Source: Nitrospirota bacterium (lineage in GTDB: Bacteria > Nitrospirota > Nitrospiria > SBBL01 > JAADHI01). Taken from it: a stretch of 64,000 bases of DNA. Each line of letters begins with the position of its first letter. The first letter of the stretch is position 1. Shown here piece after piece: positions 36,457 through 46,233 of the stretch. The notes under the pieces are model-generated. The model had not been told where the DNA came from, made no database searches, and saw nothing but the letters and a program-made list of their open reading frames with translations. The position numbers and the translations under genes are program-made. The stretch lies in contig JAJDBX010000020.1 of the NCBI GenBank assembly GCA_029261135.1, positions 20,781 to 84,780 on the forward strand, read 5' to 3'.

Positions 36457-37603
36457 TTGCTTCCTGCAGTCTTTCTTTTGAAACACAGAGTGTCATCCTG
36501 AAATACCCTTCGCCTCCGGCGCCAAAGCCACTGCCCGGCGTAGTGACAATTGCCGTCTCTTGAAGGAGTTTTGATGTCATATCAGAGGAAGAGGTCCCTG
36601 CAGGTGTAGGAATCCAAACATAAAAGGCCGCTTTGGGTGGATCGACTTTAAAGCCCAATTTCTGAAGGCCTGAAACAAGGACATCGCGTCTTTCTTGATA
36701 GGTGTTCCGAATGGCGGCCAAGGGCGCATCATCCATTTCAAGGGCCGTGATGCCTGCTTCTTGAATGGCCTGAAAAATACCGGAATCAATATTGGTTTTG
36801 ACTTGCCCCAATGCACCCACCACATTACTGTTCCCGACGGCAAAGCCGATGCGCCATCCAGTCATGTTGTAGGTTTTTGAAAGGGAATGCAGCTCGATCC
36901 CAACATCTTTGGCACCATCGACTTCCATAAATCCCACAGGAAGCTTGTTGTCATAGTAGATTTCTGAATAAGCCGCATCGTGACAAATCACAATATTATG
37001 GCGATGCGCAAAGGCGACCAATTTGTCGTAAAAAGCATGATTGGCCACTGCTGCGGTTGGGTTTCCCGGATAGTTCAAGAAAAAAAGCTTTGCTTCATCT
37101 GCGACTTCATCAGGAATGGCATCGAGGTCGGGGAGAAAACCATTTTCAATGGTCAGCGGTACAAAAACCGACTTCCCGCCCGCAAAGAGTGTTCCCGCTT
37201 CATAAACCGGATAACCCGGATCGGTCATTAAGGCGGTGTCCCCGGGATTAATCAAGGCCATGGGGAGATGGGCGACGCCTTCTTTTGAGCCGATCAGTGA
37301 AAGCACTTCTGTCTTGGGATCTAATGTGACCTTGAAACGCTTTTTGTACCAATTTGCAACTGCTGTCCGGAAAGAAAGCATGCCGACATAACTGGGATAT
37401 TGATGATGTACTGGATTGGAGGCTGCTTTTTGCAAGGTTTCAATGATGGGTGCAGGGGTGGGGAGATCTGGATCCCCGACGCCGAGGTTGATGATGTCTT
37501 TTCCGGCATTGATCGCCTCTTGCTTCATTTTATCGATTGAAGCAAAAAGATAAGGTGGCAGTCCTTTAATGCGATCTGCCAATTCGATTTCTAGTTTCTT
37601 CAC
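36422..37603 (-). CDS. dapL: LL-diaminopimelate aminotransferase
   Basis: PLP enzyme that makes LL-diaminopimelate from tetrahydrodipicolinate and glutamate in one step, replacing the DapC/D/E steps. The 393 residues belong to the class I/II aminotransferases: INLGVGDPDLPTP, NYPGNPTAAVAN, HDAAYSEIYYD, and the PLP Lys in LHSLSKTYNMTGWRIGFAVG. Annotation as DapL rather than an aspartate aminotransferase rests on the ADRIKGLPPYLFASIDKMK start typical of DapL and on position among dapA, dapB, dapF and lysA with no succinylase genes. Confidence 0.85.
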   Translation of the reverse strand: MKKLEIELADRIKGLPPYLFASIDKMKQEAINAGKDIINLGVGDPDLPTPAPIIETLQKAASNPVHHQYPSYVGMLSFRTAVANWYKKRFKVTLDPKTEVLSLIGSKEGVAHLPMALINPGDTALMTDPGYPVYEAGTLFAGGKSVFVPLTIENGFLPDLDAIPDEVADEAKLFFLNYPGNPTAAVANHAFYDKLVAFAHRHNIVICHDAAYSEIYYDNKLPVGFMEVDGAKDVGIELHSLSKTYNMTGWRIGFAVGNSNVVGALGQVKTNIDSGIFQAIQEAGITALEMDDAPLAAIRNTYQERRDVLVSGLQKLGFKVDPPKAAFYVWIPTPAGTSSSDMTSKLLQETAIVTTPGSGFGAGGEGYFRMTLCVSKERLQEAIDRMERAGIRG

Positions 37604-37646
37604 AAATACTCCTTAATTGTTTCCTGATTTATTCGGATTGTTTCTT

Positions 37647-38447
37647 TTATTTCAGATCCAAGACATCCATCATGTCGTAGAGGCCAGGGGATTGGTTGAT
37701 GACCCACTTGGCCGCTAAGAGCGCGCCCCGCGCGAAATTATTTCGGTTATGTGCGCGATGGGTCAACTCAATCCGTTCTCCGGGGCCGGCAAAGGTGACG
37801 GTATGCTCTCCCACGACATCTCCTGCGCGAAGGCTTTGCAGGCCGATTTCTCCCGCTTTCCGGACACCGATATTCCCTTGGCGTGAAAAGCGACCCGACT
37901 TTTGTAATGTGGTTCCCCGTGAGGCGGCCAGGACTTCGCCCATTCGGATTGCGGTTCCACTCGGCGCATCTTTTTTAAGGCGATGATGAATTTCAAGGAT
38001 TTCCCCATCGTAGTCTTCTCCGAGTGCCGCAGAGGCTTCTGCGATGAGCTTAAACATGACATTGACTCCGACGCTCATATTGGGTGAGAGGACAATCGGG
38101 ATTTTTTTTGATGCAGTCTCTATATTTTTAAGTTGATCATTTGTGAACCCTGTTGTGCCAATGACGACGGGTTTTTTTGTGGACTTGGCTTCCTGAACCA
38201 TCTGGCTTGTCCCTTGTGGATAGGTAAAATCGATGACAACCGCTCCGCTTTTCAGGGATTTTTTTGTCACTGCAGTGATTGGAACGCCCCACTTTCCAAT
38301 GCCGATGAGTTCTCCAACATCTTTTTTAATCGCCGGATGGCCTTTTTTTTCGAGTGCCGCGCCGAGTTCGAGATCATCATCTTCATAAAGACTTTCCAGT
38401 ATGGCTCGACCCATGCGGCCCGCAGCACCCGAAATAATAATATTCAT
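37647..38447 (-). CDS. dapB: 4-hydroxy-tetrahydrodipicolinate reductase
   Basis: Second step of the lysine/diaminopimelate branch, using NAD(P)H. The 266 residues start with the Rossmann motif INIIISGAAGRMGRAIL-type, carry DFTYPQGTSQMVQEA, GTTGF and the catalytic EIHHRLKKDAPSGTAIRMGE (HHxxKxDAPSGTA). Length is typical. It is 43 bases before dapL and 45 after the flavin reductase, same strand. Confidence 0.96.
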   Translation of the reverse strand: MNIIISGAAGRMGRAILESLYEDDDLELGAALEKKGHPAIKKDVGELIGIGKWGVPITAVTKKSLKSGAVVIDFTYPQGTSQMVQEAKSTKKPVVIGTTGFTNDQLKNIETASKKIPIVLSPNMSVGVNVMFKLIAEASAALGEDYDGEILEIHHRLKKDAPSGTAIRMGEVLAASRGTTLQKSGRFSRQGNIGVRKAGEIGLQSLRAGDVVGEHTVTFAGPGERIELTHRAHNRNNFARGALLAAKWVINQSPGLYDMMDVLDLK

Positions 38448-38492
38448 CCTTTTTTTAATCCCTTGCTCACGGAGTGGAGGTCTCTCAGTCGA

Positions 38493-38996
38493 TTATCCGC
38501 CATAGAAAATTTTTTCTCCCAGATCTTTTAGTGTGAGAATGGCATCGTCGGGTCGTCCTTCAATCGGCGATTTTAAGCCGGCATCAACGGCTTCACCGAT
38601 AAAAATAGAATGATCACCCTTTTCAAAGGTTTCAAGCAGTTTGCATTCAACATAAGCCGGTGCATTTTCGAGTATGGGAGAACCCGTACTGCCAGTGCGA
38701 ACGGGTTCTCCACTTATTTTCCCGTCTTCTTTGACTCCGGGTTTAAAAAAGGAAAATGCCATGCCGCCCTGATCTTTTCCAAGCATGTTCAGTGCAAAGT
38801 GCCCGGAAGATTTAATCACGCTGTGGGCACCTGAATCGGATTTGACCCCTGCAACGATTAATGGTGGATCAAAGGCTGTTTGGGTCACCCAGTTGATCGT
38901 TGCTGCGGCGACTTCGCCTTCTTGTGTTTCCCCTGTTAAGACATAAAGGCCATACGGAATCATGCGAAGAACGGTTTTTTTTGTATCTTGATCCAT
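38493..38996 (-). CDS. Flavin reductase-like (FMN-binding split barrel) protein
   Basis: Roughly 167-residue flavin reductase domain protein: YGLYVLTGE, AATINWVTQTAFDPPLIVAGVKSDSGAHSVIKSSGHFALNMLGKDQGG, then ENAPAYVECKLLETFEKGDHSIFIGEAVDAG. Relatives reduce FMN or FAD with NAD(P)H for partner oxygenases, or bind flavin for other redox work. The ATG at 38996 is chosen because AAGGAG lies 9 bases upstream; a GTG three codons earlier overlaps that site. It sits between dapA and dapB in the lysine operon, where no flavin step is known, so its link to the pathway is unclear. Confidence 0.85.
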   Translation of the reverse strand: MDQDTKKTVLRMIPYGLYVLTGETQEGEVAAATINWVTQTAFDPPLIVAGVKSDSGAHSVIKSSGHFALNMLGKDQGGMAFSFFKPGVKEDGKISGEPVRTGSTGSPILENAPAYVECKLLETFEKGDHSIFIGEAVDAGLKSPIEGRPDDAILTLKDLGEKIFYGG

Positions 38997-39041
38997 GAAA
39001 AACACTCCTTATATGTGGATTCCTACCTCATCAGGAAATAA

Positions 39042-39920
39042 TTATGAAAGTAAGCCATAGGCACTTAGCACCTTTTTGAGGTGCTCGTGGTTGGCTTCGG
39101 AAATCGGTGAAAGCGGAAGACGGACTTCGTCACTACATTTTCCCATCATAAAAAGGGCTGCTTTGACCGGAATGGGGTTTGTCTCTAAAAAGAGATTTTT
39201 ATGAAGCGGATAGAGCTTGTCATGCCATCTTTTTGCCGTAGAGAAATCTCCGCTAAGGGCTGCATCGGTCATCTTTGTCATGTCGGCAGGGGCGATATTG
39301 GCGGTCACGGAAATCGCGCCTTTCGCACCGAGAGACATCATCGGGAGAGTTATGGCATCATCTCCTGAAATGACGGTGAAGCGTTCTCCACAGAGGTGGA
39401 TTAATTCAGCGACTTGTTGTAAGGAGCCGCTGCCTTCTTTTATCCCGACAATATTTTCAAAAGGCAGTAATCGCGCAACGGTTTCCGGAAGCATGTTGAC
39501 GCCGGTCCGGCCCGGAATATTGTAAACCACGAGTGGTAAATCAACCGATTCCGCAATTTTTTTATAGTGTTGGTAGAGCCCTTCTTGGGGCGGTTTGTTG
39601 TAATAAGGTGTAATCAAGAGGGCACCATCAGCGCCGGATGATTTGGCATGCAATGTGAACTCAACCGCTTCTTCCGTGCTGTTTGAGCCTGATCCGGCGA
39701 TCACGGGAATCCGGCCATTGGCCACCTTGACTGTGAGTTCGATGACGCGTTTATGTTCTTCATGGGTGAGGGTTGCCGACTCACCGGTTGTCCCGCAGGG
39801 GACAACCCCATTTGTCCCCGATGCCAGGTGAAATTCAATTAACGCAGTTAATGCTGCTTCATCGACCCCTCCGTTTTTAAATGGGGTCACAATCGCGACA
39901 ATGGAACCTTGGAAATTCAT
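39042..39920 (-). CDS. dapA: 4-hydroxy-tetrahydrodipicolinate synthase
   Basis: Condenses pyruvate with aspartate semialdehyde, the first committed lysine step. The 292 residues form the TIM barrel with GSIVAIVTPFKNGGVDEAAL, PCGTTGESATLTHEEH, ITPYYNKPPQEGLYQHY (catalytic Tyr), VYNIPGRTGVNM and the Schiff-base Lys in IVGIKEGSGSLQQ. Feedback contacts for lysine cannot be judged by eye. It follows dapF after a 34-base gap. Confidence 0.97.
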   Translation of the reverse strand: MNFQGSIVAIVTPFKNGGVDEAALTALIEFHLASGTNGVVPCGTTGESATLTHEEHKRVIELTVKVANGRIPVIAGSGSNSTEEAVEFTLHAKSSGADGALLITPYYNKPPQEGLYQHYKKIAESVDLPLVVYNIPGRTGVNMLPETVARLLPFENIVGIKEGSGSLQQVAELIHLCGERFTVISGDDAITLPMMSLGAKGAISVTANIAPADMTKMTDAALSGDFSTAKRWHDKLYPLHKNLFLETNPIPVKAALFMMGKCSDEVRLPLSPISEANHEHLKKVLSAYGLLS

Positions 39921-39954
39921 TACTTGCCTTTATTTTTAACAAATGAGGGAAATT

Positions 39955-40797
39955 TTAGGTTAAAAGGGCTTCCTTTTCAATTTCCCCTTTATAAATCACT
40001 CGCGCATCCCCTTTGAGACACACTTCTTTAAAAAGTGAATTTTCTTGTTTGAAGTCGACCTCTAAGGTCATGCCACTCCGTGTCTGAAGAGAAACAGGTG
40101 AGGAGACCTTGTCTAAGGCAGTTGCGACCAATGTCGCAGCGATTGCACCCGTGCCGCAAGCGAGGGTCTCATTTTCAACCCCGCGTTCATAGGTTCGAAT
40201 CATCATTTTGTGCGGATCCGTGACCGAAACAAAATTTGCATTGGTGCCACTTGGAGCAAAGAGGTGGTGGTAGCGTGTTTTCCGGCCCAGTTCAATTACA
40301 TCGACTTTTTCAACATCGTCGACAAAGTAGACCACATGTTCAACACCCGTGTTCACAAAATGTCCCGTCAAGGTTTGGCTTCCCAGCTCAATCTCCATCC
40401 CCAGGTGAACCGGAGAAGGGTCTGGAAGCTGTACGCGAACTTGCACGACATTCTCTTCAATCACTTCGGCATTGACGATACCCGCCAGTGTTTCAAAAGT
40501 ATGTTTTGCCGGCGCAATTTTATTGTCATAGGCAAAGCGTGCAGCACAGCGGCTGCCATTCGCGCACATATCGACTTCGCCGCCATCGGAGTTATAAAAA
40601 TGCCAACCATAGTCGGCAACCCTTGAAGGTTTAATCAATATGACGCCATCAGCGCCGACCGAAAGACCTCTGCGACATATTTTTGAGACAAACATTCGCA
40701 TTTCGTCTTGCGACGGCATGGGTTTACGGTAATCAATTACGATGAAATCGTTCCCGCTGCCGCTGAGTTTCCAAAAAGGAATGGGTTGAATTCCCAT
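39955..40797 (-). CDS. dapF: Diaminopimelate epimerase
   Basis: Cofactor-free epimerase turning LL- into meso-diaminopimelate, for lysine and for peptidoglycan. The 280 residues have the two catalytic cysteines: MCANGSRCAARFA and LACGTGAIAATL. FWKLSGSGNDFIVID is the family start. Its ATG overlaps the stop of the small membrane protein upstream by one base. It is downstream of lysA in the same run. Confidence 0.97.
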   Translation of the reverse strand: MGIQPIPFWKLSGSGNDFIVIDYRKPMPSQDEMRMFVSKICRRGLSVGADGVILIKPSRVADYGWHFYNSDGGEVDMCANGSRCAARFAYDNKIAPAKHTFETLAGIVNAEVIEENVVQVRVQLPDPSPVHLGMEIELGSQTLTGHFVNTGVEHVVYFVDDVEKVDVIELGRKTRYHHLFAPSGTNANFVSVTDPHKMMIRTYERGVENETLACGTGAIAATLVATALDKVSSPVSLQTRSGMTLEVDFKQENSLFKEVCLKGDARVIYKGEIEKEALLT

Positions 40798-41168
40798 TAC
40801 ATTTCCCTCCGGTTTCGAATCAGAGCCAAAAGCGTTTTTACTTCACCATCCACAATTTGATGATCTGCCATCATGGTTTCGATTTTATGACTCACTTCAT
40901 ACAAAACCACTTTGTTTACTTCATCTGTCCAAGCGGCTTTGTAAAAGTTTGACACCTCTGTGTGGATGGCTACTGTTTGTTCTTGTGTATACGAGTTGGG
41001 CAGTTGGTCGAGAAAGACTTTGTTCGCCACAACCTTTTCGTAAAAAGAGTGCTGATTCGCATCACTTGAGCCATCGATTGATAAATAGATTGCGATGATC
41101 ACAACCGCGCTCAACGTCAGCAAGGACACGAAAAACAATCGCCCTTCTTTTTTTCTTCTTCGGATCAT
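40797..41168 (-). CDS. Small single-pass membrane protein, function unknown
   Basis: Taken from the Met in MIRRRKKEGRLFF at 41168 the product is 123 residues; an upstream start at 41237 would overlap the lysA end region and add an unlikely tail. The gene encodes a basic N-terminus, one membrane segment (LFFVSLLTLSAVVIIAIYLS) and a helical extracytoplasmic part (KVFLDQLPNSYTQEQTVAIHTEVSNFYKAAWTDEVNKVVLYEVSHKIETMM). I recognise no family. It lies between lysA and dapF, coupled to dapF by a one-base overlap. Confidence 0.65.
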   Translation of the reverse strand: MIRRRKKEGRLFFVSLLTLSAVVIIAIYLSIDGSSDANQHSFYEKVVANKVFLDQLPNSYTQEQTVAIHTEVSNFYKAAWTDEVNKVVLYEVSHKIETMMADHQIVDGEVKTLLALIRNRREM

Positions 41169-41240
41169 TGATCTTTCCCCAAATCCATTTTTTTGGATTT
41201 GGGGAGTATAACTGCTCTGACCTCTATTCTGCCACATTTT

Positions 41241-42500
41241 TTAACGCAATAAAAAATCTGGAATTTTTTCGCCCCTCAAGAGATCCTCCATTGTTTCGCG
41301 TTCGCGTATCACATCGAATAAATCCCCATGAACCAAAATTTCAGGCGGTCGGCTTCGGGCGTTGTAATTAGAACTCATGGTAAAGGCATAAGCGCCTGCA
41401 CTCATCACGGCGAGACATTCCCCCGGAAGCAGTTGTGGCAGTGCACGATCCTGCGCTAGAAAATCACCTGACTCGCAGATTGGACCGACGACATCGACCA
41501 CTTTCTCTGGGCGATGATTTTCTACCAGCGGTAACATAGCATGATAGGCCTGATAGAGACTGGGTCGCGGGAGGTCGTTCATCCCCGCATCGACGACGAT
41601 AAAATTCTTCACATCACTCTCTTTTGAGTAGATGACTTGTGTGACCAAAGCGCCCGCATTGGCCGTCAGAGAGCGTCCCGGTTCTAAAATAATGTGGCAG
41701 CCGCTCTTCTTCAAGAGAGGAAGGATGGCTTTGGCCAGCTCATTTGGGAGAGGTGGATTTTCTTTATCGTAGGTGATCCCGAGACCGCCACCAATGTCCC
41801 AATGTAAGATATTAAAATTTTTCGCGCGCAGAACCTCAATGAGCTCTGAAACCAGGGCTAAGGCATCCACAAAGGGTTGAACCTCTGTCAACTGTGAGCC
41901 GATGTGTGAGTGAATCCCGACGACGTCAATATTCAAAAGCTTTGCGGCCAATTGATATTCTGAAACGGCCCGCGTAATTTCAATGCCGAACTTGCTCTTC
42001 TTTAATCCGGTGGAGATATAAGGGTGTGTTTTCGGATCAACGTTCGGGTTGACTCGAAGTGCCACCGGGGCTTTCAGACCCAGTTCTTTTGCCGTTTCAT
42101 CCAGAGCGGTTAATTCTTGGGAAGATTCAATATTAAACATCAGTATGCCCGCTTTAAGGGCTGCAGCCATCTCTCTTTTTGTTTTTCCGACACCCGCAAA
42201 AACCAGTTTTTGCGGGTCGATGCCTGCTACAAGTGCCCGGTGCAGTTCTCCGGCGGAAACAATATCTGCTCCGCCACCTTCATTGGAAAATAGTTTTAAG
42301 ACCGCAATATTGGCGTTGGCTTTCATCGCAAAGGCGACCAAATGAGGGACATCGGAAAAGGCTTCGTGATAGGCGCGAAGCTGTTGGCGCAGCGCTTGAT
42401 GGCTATAGACAAAAAATGGGGTGCCTACTTTTTCAGCTATGCGGGAAAGCGAAACATTTTCGCAATAGAGGCTTCCGTTTTTATATTGAAAATCTTGCAT
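41241..42500 (-). CDS. lysA: Diaminopimelate decarboxylase
   Basis: PLP enzyme producing lysine from meso-diaminopimelate, the last step of the pathway. The 419 residues carry the PLP Lys in VAFAMKANANIAVLKLFSNEGGGADIVSAGEL, the glycine-rich phosphate site GGGLG, ILEPGRSLTANAGALVT, and the substrate motif CESGDFLAQDR with its Cys-Glu. ATG 42500 has AAGGAG 7 bases upstream, inside the end of the small lipoprotein gene. Together with dapA, dapB, dapL and dapF it completes lysine synthesis from aspartate semialdehyde. Confidence 0.97.
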   Translation of the reverse strand: MQDFQYKNGSLYCENVSLSRIAEKVGTPFFVYSHQALRQQLRAYHEAFSDVPHLVAFAMKANANIAVLKLFSNEGGGADIVSAGELHRALVAGIDPQKLVFAGVGKTKREMAAALKAGILMFNIESSQELTALDETAKELGLKAPVALRVNPNVDPKTHPYISTGLKKSKFGIEITRAVSEYQLAAKLLNIDVVGIHSHIGSQLTEVQPFVDALALVSELIEVLRAKNFNILHWDIGGGLGITYDKENPPLPNELAKAILPLLKKSGCHIILEPGRSLTANAGALVTQVIYSKESDVKNFIVVDAGMNDLPRPSLYQAYHAMLPLVENHRPEKVVDVVGPICESGDFLAQDRALPQLLPGECLAVMSAGAYAFTMSSNYNARSRPPEILVHGDLFDVIRERETMEDLLRGEKIPDFLLR

Positions 42501-42508
42501 GGTTCTCC

Positions 42509-42667
42509 TTAACTCAGTGATGACATTGATATAATATTCGAGGTGTTTTTTCCAGAAATTGTTTCCTCTGGTGCTCGCGGGGGCCCTTTTTTACCGCAGC
42601 CATTGAGAATAAAGCCGAGTGTGAGAAGTAAAAAGAGGGCAGTTGATTTGAAGGAAAGATGTCGCAA
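42509..42667 (-). CDS. lptM: Small outer-membrane lipoprotein of the LptM/YifL type
   Basis: A 52-codon gene in the gap between argH and lysA. It starts with TTG one base after the argH stop and reads MRHLSFKSTALFLLLTLGFI, then LNGCGKKGPPRAPEE. The lipobox LNGC gives mature Cys24, and CGKKGP is the hallmark of the LptM (YifL) family, which helps mature the LPS translocon LptD. The same argH/lysA neighbourhood is common for this gene in other bacteria. It points to an LPS-bearing outer membrane. Confidence 0.85.
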   Translation of the reverse strand: MRHLSFKSTALFLLLTLGFILNGCGKKGPPRAPEETISGKNTSNIISMSSLS

Positions 42668-42668
42668 T

Positions 42669-44096
42669 TTAGACTTTCAATCGTGTTTTAATCTTTTTAA
42701 TCGCGGCTTTAATTGACCGTTGCGATGTCCCGCCGATGCCGCTCTTTTTTTCAATAGCCCCTTTCAGGGTGAGGCGTTGAGAAAGATCGGCTTTGAATAA
42801 AGGAGAGTAGGTCTGAAATTTTTCCAAAGGCCAGTCTTTAAAGGGTTTGTCTTCATCAATCGATTTAAAAACAATTTGACCCACAATCTTATGTGCCTGA
42901 CGGAAGGGAAGGCCTTTGGTGACCAAGTAATCCGCCACATCGGTTGCCAAAAGAAGTCCTTCTTTAGCCGCATTTTCCATGGTGGGTTTTCTGAAGTGCA
43001 CCTCGTCTGTGAGTCGTTTCATAATACGCAAGGCGCCCTGAAGTGTGGCCACAGTATCAAACAGCGGTTCTTTGTCTTCCTGTAAATCTCGATTGTAGGA
43101 AAGGGGCAGCCCTTTCATGAGGGTGAGCAGTGCCGTCAAGCTCCCATAAACCCGACCTGTTTTTCCACGGATCAATTCCAGTAAGTCGGGGTTTTTTTTC
43201 TGTGGCATCATGCTACTACCCGTTGAAAGACGGTCGGGCAGCTCGAGGTAGCTAAATTCTGTGGATGCCCAAAGTATCCAATCCTCTGACCAGCGAGAGA
43301 GATGCATCATCAAGATTGACGCGGCTGAAAGGTAGTCAATGACCGCATCCCGGTCACAGACCGTATCCAAGCTGTTAGCCGTCACGCTGGAAAAGCCCAA
43401 GGATTTCGCATTGGCCTTTCGGTCGATCCCGAAACTGTTGCCCGCGAGTGCGCCCGCACCGAGCGGAAAAGCTTCAAGGCGTTTGAGGCTGTCTGAAAAA
43501 CGGCTTCGATCCCGCTCCAACATTTCGTAATAGGCGAGCAGATGGTGCGCCAAACTAACCGGTTGTGCCTGTTGAAGATGGGTGTAGCCAGGGAGAAAGG
43601 TATCGATCTCAGCTTCGGCCCGACATAATAAACTTTTTTGGAGTGCATCGATCAAGGCAAGGGTTCGTCCGGTTTCCGCGCGGAGATAAAGGATGAGATC
43701 CAAGGCCACTTGGTCGTTCCGGCTTCGACCCGTATGAAGCTTGCCGCCGACCTCCCCGACTTTTTCAACAAGACGACGCTCGATATGCATGTGGATATCT
43801 TCATCAATGACGACAGGGTTTGCGAGATCGGCGGAGGTTTCTTTGGCCATCTCCTTTTCAATTTCTTTTAGCCCTTTGATGAGCGTCTTCTTTTCGGATG
43901 TCGTCAGTAGACCGGCCCGGGCGAGTCCCTCCGTGTGGACGATGCTCCCCTGAATATCGTAAGGAAACAAGACGCGGTCAAAGGTGAAAGAGGTTGTAAA
44001 AACCGCAGCATCCGGATCGGCTGCTTCTTTAAATCGACCTTCCCAGGCGGCACTTTTCCACTGACTTTTATTGTTTGGTTTTTGCTTCTTTGGCAT
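42669..44096 (-). CDS. argH: Argininosuccinate lyase
   Basis: Last step of arginine synthesis, splitting argininosuccinate into arginine and fumarate. The 475 residues include GRSRNDQVALDLILYLR, YTHLQQAQPVSLAHHLLAYYEML and the superfamily signature GSSMMPQKKNPDLLELIRGKTGRV, which holds the catalytic Ser loop. The N-terminus has a short basic extension before SAAWEGRF. It follows argG after 11 bases. Confidence 0.97.
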   Translation of the reverse strand: MPKKQKPNNKSQWKSAAWEGRFKEAADPDAAVFTTSFTFDRVLFPYDIQGSIVHTEGLARAGLLTTSEKKTLIKGLKEIEKEMAKETSADLANPVVIDEDIHMHIERRLVEKVGEVGGKLHTGRSRNDQVALDLILYLRAETGRTLALIDALQKSLLCRAEAEIDTFLPGYTHLQQAQPVSLAHHLLAYYEMLERDRSRFSDSLKRLEAFPLGAGALAGNSFGIDRKANAKSLGFSSVTANSLDTVCDRDAVIDYLSAASILMMHLSRWSEDWILWASTEFSYLELPDRLSTGSSMMPQKKNPDLLELIRGKTGRVYGSLTALLTLMKGLPLSYNRDLQEDKEPLFDTVATLQGALRIMKRLTDEVHFRKPTMENAAKEGLLLATDVADYLVTKGLPFRQAHKIVGQIVFKSIDEDKPFKDWPLEKFQTYSPLFKADLSQRLTLKGAIEKKSGIGGTSQRSIKAAIKKIKTRLKV

Positions 44097-44107
44097 GTGT
44101 TCTTGCT

Positions 44108-45316
44108 TTAGTTGGAATTACCCAAGGCCTGTAATTTTAGTCGGAGTGCATTCAAACGGATAAAGCCTTCGGCTTCCTTTTGCACGTAAACCGTGTCTTT
44201 TTCAAAGGTGGCGATTTCAGGGCGATACAGCGAGTGCGGCGCTTTACGACCGGTAACGATAATATTGCCCTTGTAGAGTTTGAGGCGTGCTGTACCGGTG
44301 ACCCCTTTTTGTGCCTCATCCATCAGGGTTTGTAATAATTTACGCTCAGGTGAAAACCAATAGCCGTTGTAAATAATGGAGGCATATTGCGAAATTAGGC
44401 TATCGCGTAGGTGAAGGACTTCCCGGTCGAGGGTGAGTGATTCAACCGCACGATGTGCGGTATGCAATATGGTGCCGCCAGGGGTTTCATACACGCCACG
44501 GGATTTCATCCCGATATAACGGTTTTCGACCAAGTCGACCCGACCGATGCCATGGATGCCACCCATGCGGTTCAGTTCCTCAATTAAAGTTGCTGGTGAA
44601 TACGCTTTGCCGTCAATTGCAATCGGGTTTCCTGCCTCGTATTCAATCTCAAGGGTGCTAGGTTCTGAAGGGGCATTTTCAGGTGAAGCCGTTGTGGCAA
44701 ACATGGGTTCCAGTGGTGCAGTCCAGGGATTTTCGAGAATTCCCCCTTCATAACTGACATGAAGCAGGTTGCGGTCGATGCTATAAGGCTTGTCGGCGGT
44801 GGCCTCTACGGGAATCTTATATTCTTTTGCGTAGGCGATCAGGTCGGAACGGGATTTAAAGGTCCAGTCTCGCCAAGGGGCGATGATTTTGATGTTGGGG
44901 TCGATGGAAAGATAGGCCAATTCAAAACGCACCTGATCGTTTCCTTTGCCGGTTGCGCCGTGGGAGACGGCATCTGCCCCTTCGATTTTCGCAATCTCCA
45001 TTTGTCTTTTTGCGATCAATGGTCGCGCGATGGCTGTGCCCAAGAGGTAAGTCCCTTCATAGACCGTGTTGGCGCGAAGCATCGGGAAGATATAATCGGA
45101 CGCAAAGGTTTCTTTGAGATCGGTAATATAAACTTTCGATGCACCTGTTTTTTCAGCCTTTTCGGTTAAAGGGCTCAGTTCTTCTCCTTGCCCAAGATCG
45201 GCGCAATAAGCGATGACTTCGCAGCCATAGGTTTCTTTGAGCCACCGGATAATGACCGAGGTATCCAGCCCGCCGGAATAGGCCAGCACCACTTTTTTAA
45301 TCTGCTGTTTTATCAT
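44108..45316 (-). CDS. argG: Argininosuccinate synthase
   Basis: ATP-dependent joining of citrulline and aspartate. The start at 45316 is chosen because [21 protein letters not shown] is the normal N-terminus (P-loop-like SGGLDTSV) and gives 402 residues, the family length. It overlaps the argF stop by 4 bases (ATGA). The frame runs open for 48 more codons upstream, but that part translates argF sequence in another frame and is not protein-like. Further motifs: [30 protein letters not shown] [14 protein letters not shown]. Confidence 0.97.
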   Translation of the reverse strand: MIKQQIKKVVLAYSGGLDTSVIIRWLKETYGCEVIAYCADLGQGEELSPLTEKAEKTGASKVYITDLKETFASDYIFPMLRANTVYEGTYLLGTAIARPLIAKRQMEIAKIEGADAVSHGATGKGNDQVRFELAYLSIDPNIKIIAPWRDWTFKSRSDLIAYAKEYKIPVEATADKPYSIDRNLLHVSYEGGILENPWTAPLEPMFATTASPENAPSEPSTLEIEYEAGNPIAIDGKAYSPATLIEELNRMGGIHGIGRVDLVENRYIGMKSRGVYETPGGTILHTAHRAVESLTLDREVLHLRDSLISQYASIIYNGYWFSPERKLLQTLMDEAQKGVTGTARLKLYKGNIIVTGRKAPHSLYRPEIATFEKDTVYVQKEAEGFIRLNALRLKLQALGNSN

Positions 45317-46233
45317 CGCTTGAGGTATAACTCCAATATGGCCTGTTGTACGGGAAGACGGTTCGCGGCTTGCTCGAAGATGACCGAATTCGGCCCCTCC
45401 ATCACCCCTTCTGTGATTTCTTCTCCGCGATGGGCGGGAAGGCAGTGCATCACGAGGCAATCCGGTTTTGCTTTTGAGAGCAGGTCTTCATTGATTTGAT
45501 AGGGTTTCAGTGTTTTGACCAGAGCGGCTTTTTTCTCTTCATCTCCCATTGAAACCCAGACATCGGTGTAGAGGACATCTGCTCCTTCGGCTGATTTGGC
45601 GGGATCGCTGCCAATCGCAATGGAGCCCTCTGATTTAGCCGCAAGGGTCTCTGCCTGTTTCACCACGTCTTTATCGGGTTGTCGTGTTTTAGGGGAAGCG
45701 ATGGCAACATGCATCCCCGCTTTTGCTCCTCCGAGTAAAAGGGAGTGGGCAATGTTATTGCCATCACCGATGTAAGCCAGCTTCAGCCCTTTTAATGTGC
45801 CGCGTTTTTGGTAAATGGTAAAAAGATCGCTCAAAATCTGGCAGGGATGGTAGAGATCGGTTAACCCATTGATGATCGGAATGGTCGCATGTTGTGCCCA
45901 TGTTTCGATACTTTCCTGTGCATAGGTTCGAATAACCAAGCCGTCGAGATAGGAAGACAAAACCCGCGCTGTATCGGCGATGGTTTCGCCGCGTTTGACC
46001 TGGATGTCATCAAAAGAGAGGGAGACGGTGTGTCCACCCAATCGTGAAATGGCAACATCAAATGAAACGCGGGTCCGTGTTGAAGATTTTTCAAATAGAA
46101 GCCCAATCGATAAATTTTCAAGGGAACGCAGCAAAACAAAGTCTTTTTTGTATTCCTCTGCGCGCTGGAGAAGCCAACTAAAGTCTTTTGATGTGAGAGA
46201 GCCTAGGTTCAGAAGGTCACGTTTTTGCATCAC
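45313..46233 (-). CDS. argF: Ornithine carbamoyltransferase
   Basis: Makes citrulline from ornithine and carbamoyl phosphate. The 306 residues show the carbamoyl-phosphate site [19 protein letters not shown] (SxRTR), [12 protein letters not shown], and the ornithine-side [12 protein letters not shown] with its conserved Cys. It is coupled to argG by ATGA and its start lies inside the end of argD (17-base overlap). Confidence 0.97.
   Translation of the reverse strand: MMQKRDLLNLGSLTSKDFSWLLQRAEEYKKDFVLLRSLENLSIGLLFEKSSTRTRVSFDVAISRLGGHTVSLSFDDIQVKRGETIADTARVLSSYLDGLVIRTYAQESIETWAQHATIPIINGLTDLYHPCQILSDLFTIYQKRGTLKGLKLAYIGDGNNIAHSLLLGGAKAGMHVAIASPKTRQPDKDVVKQAETLAAKSEGSIAIGSDPAKSAEGADVLYTDVWVSMGDEEKKAALVKTLKPYQINEDLLSKAKPDCLVMHCLPAHRGEEITEGVMEGPNSVIFEQAANRLPVQQAILELYLKR

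Noticed and set aside
45317..45460. A 48-codon N-terminal extension of argG
   Set aside because: It is argF read in another frame, Arg-rich and unlike any ArgG; the normal start at 45316 overlaps the argF stop by ATGA.
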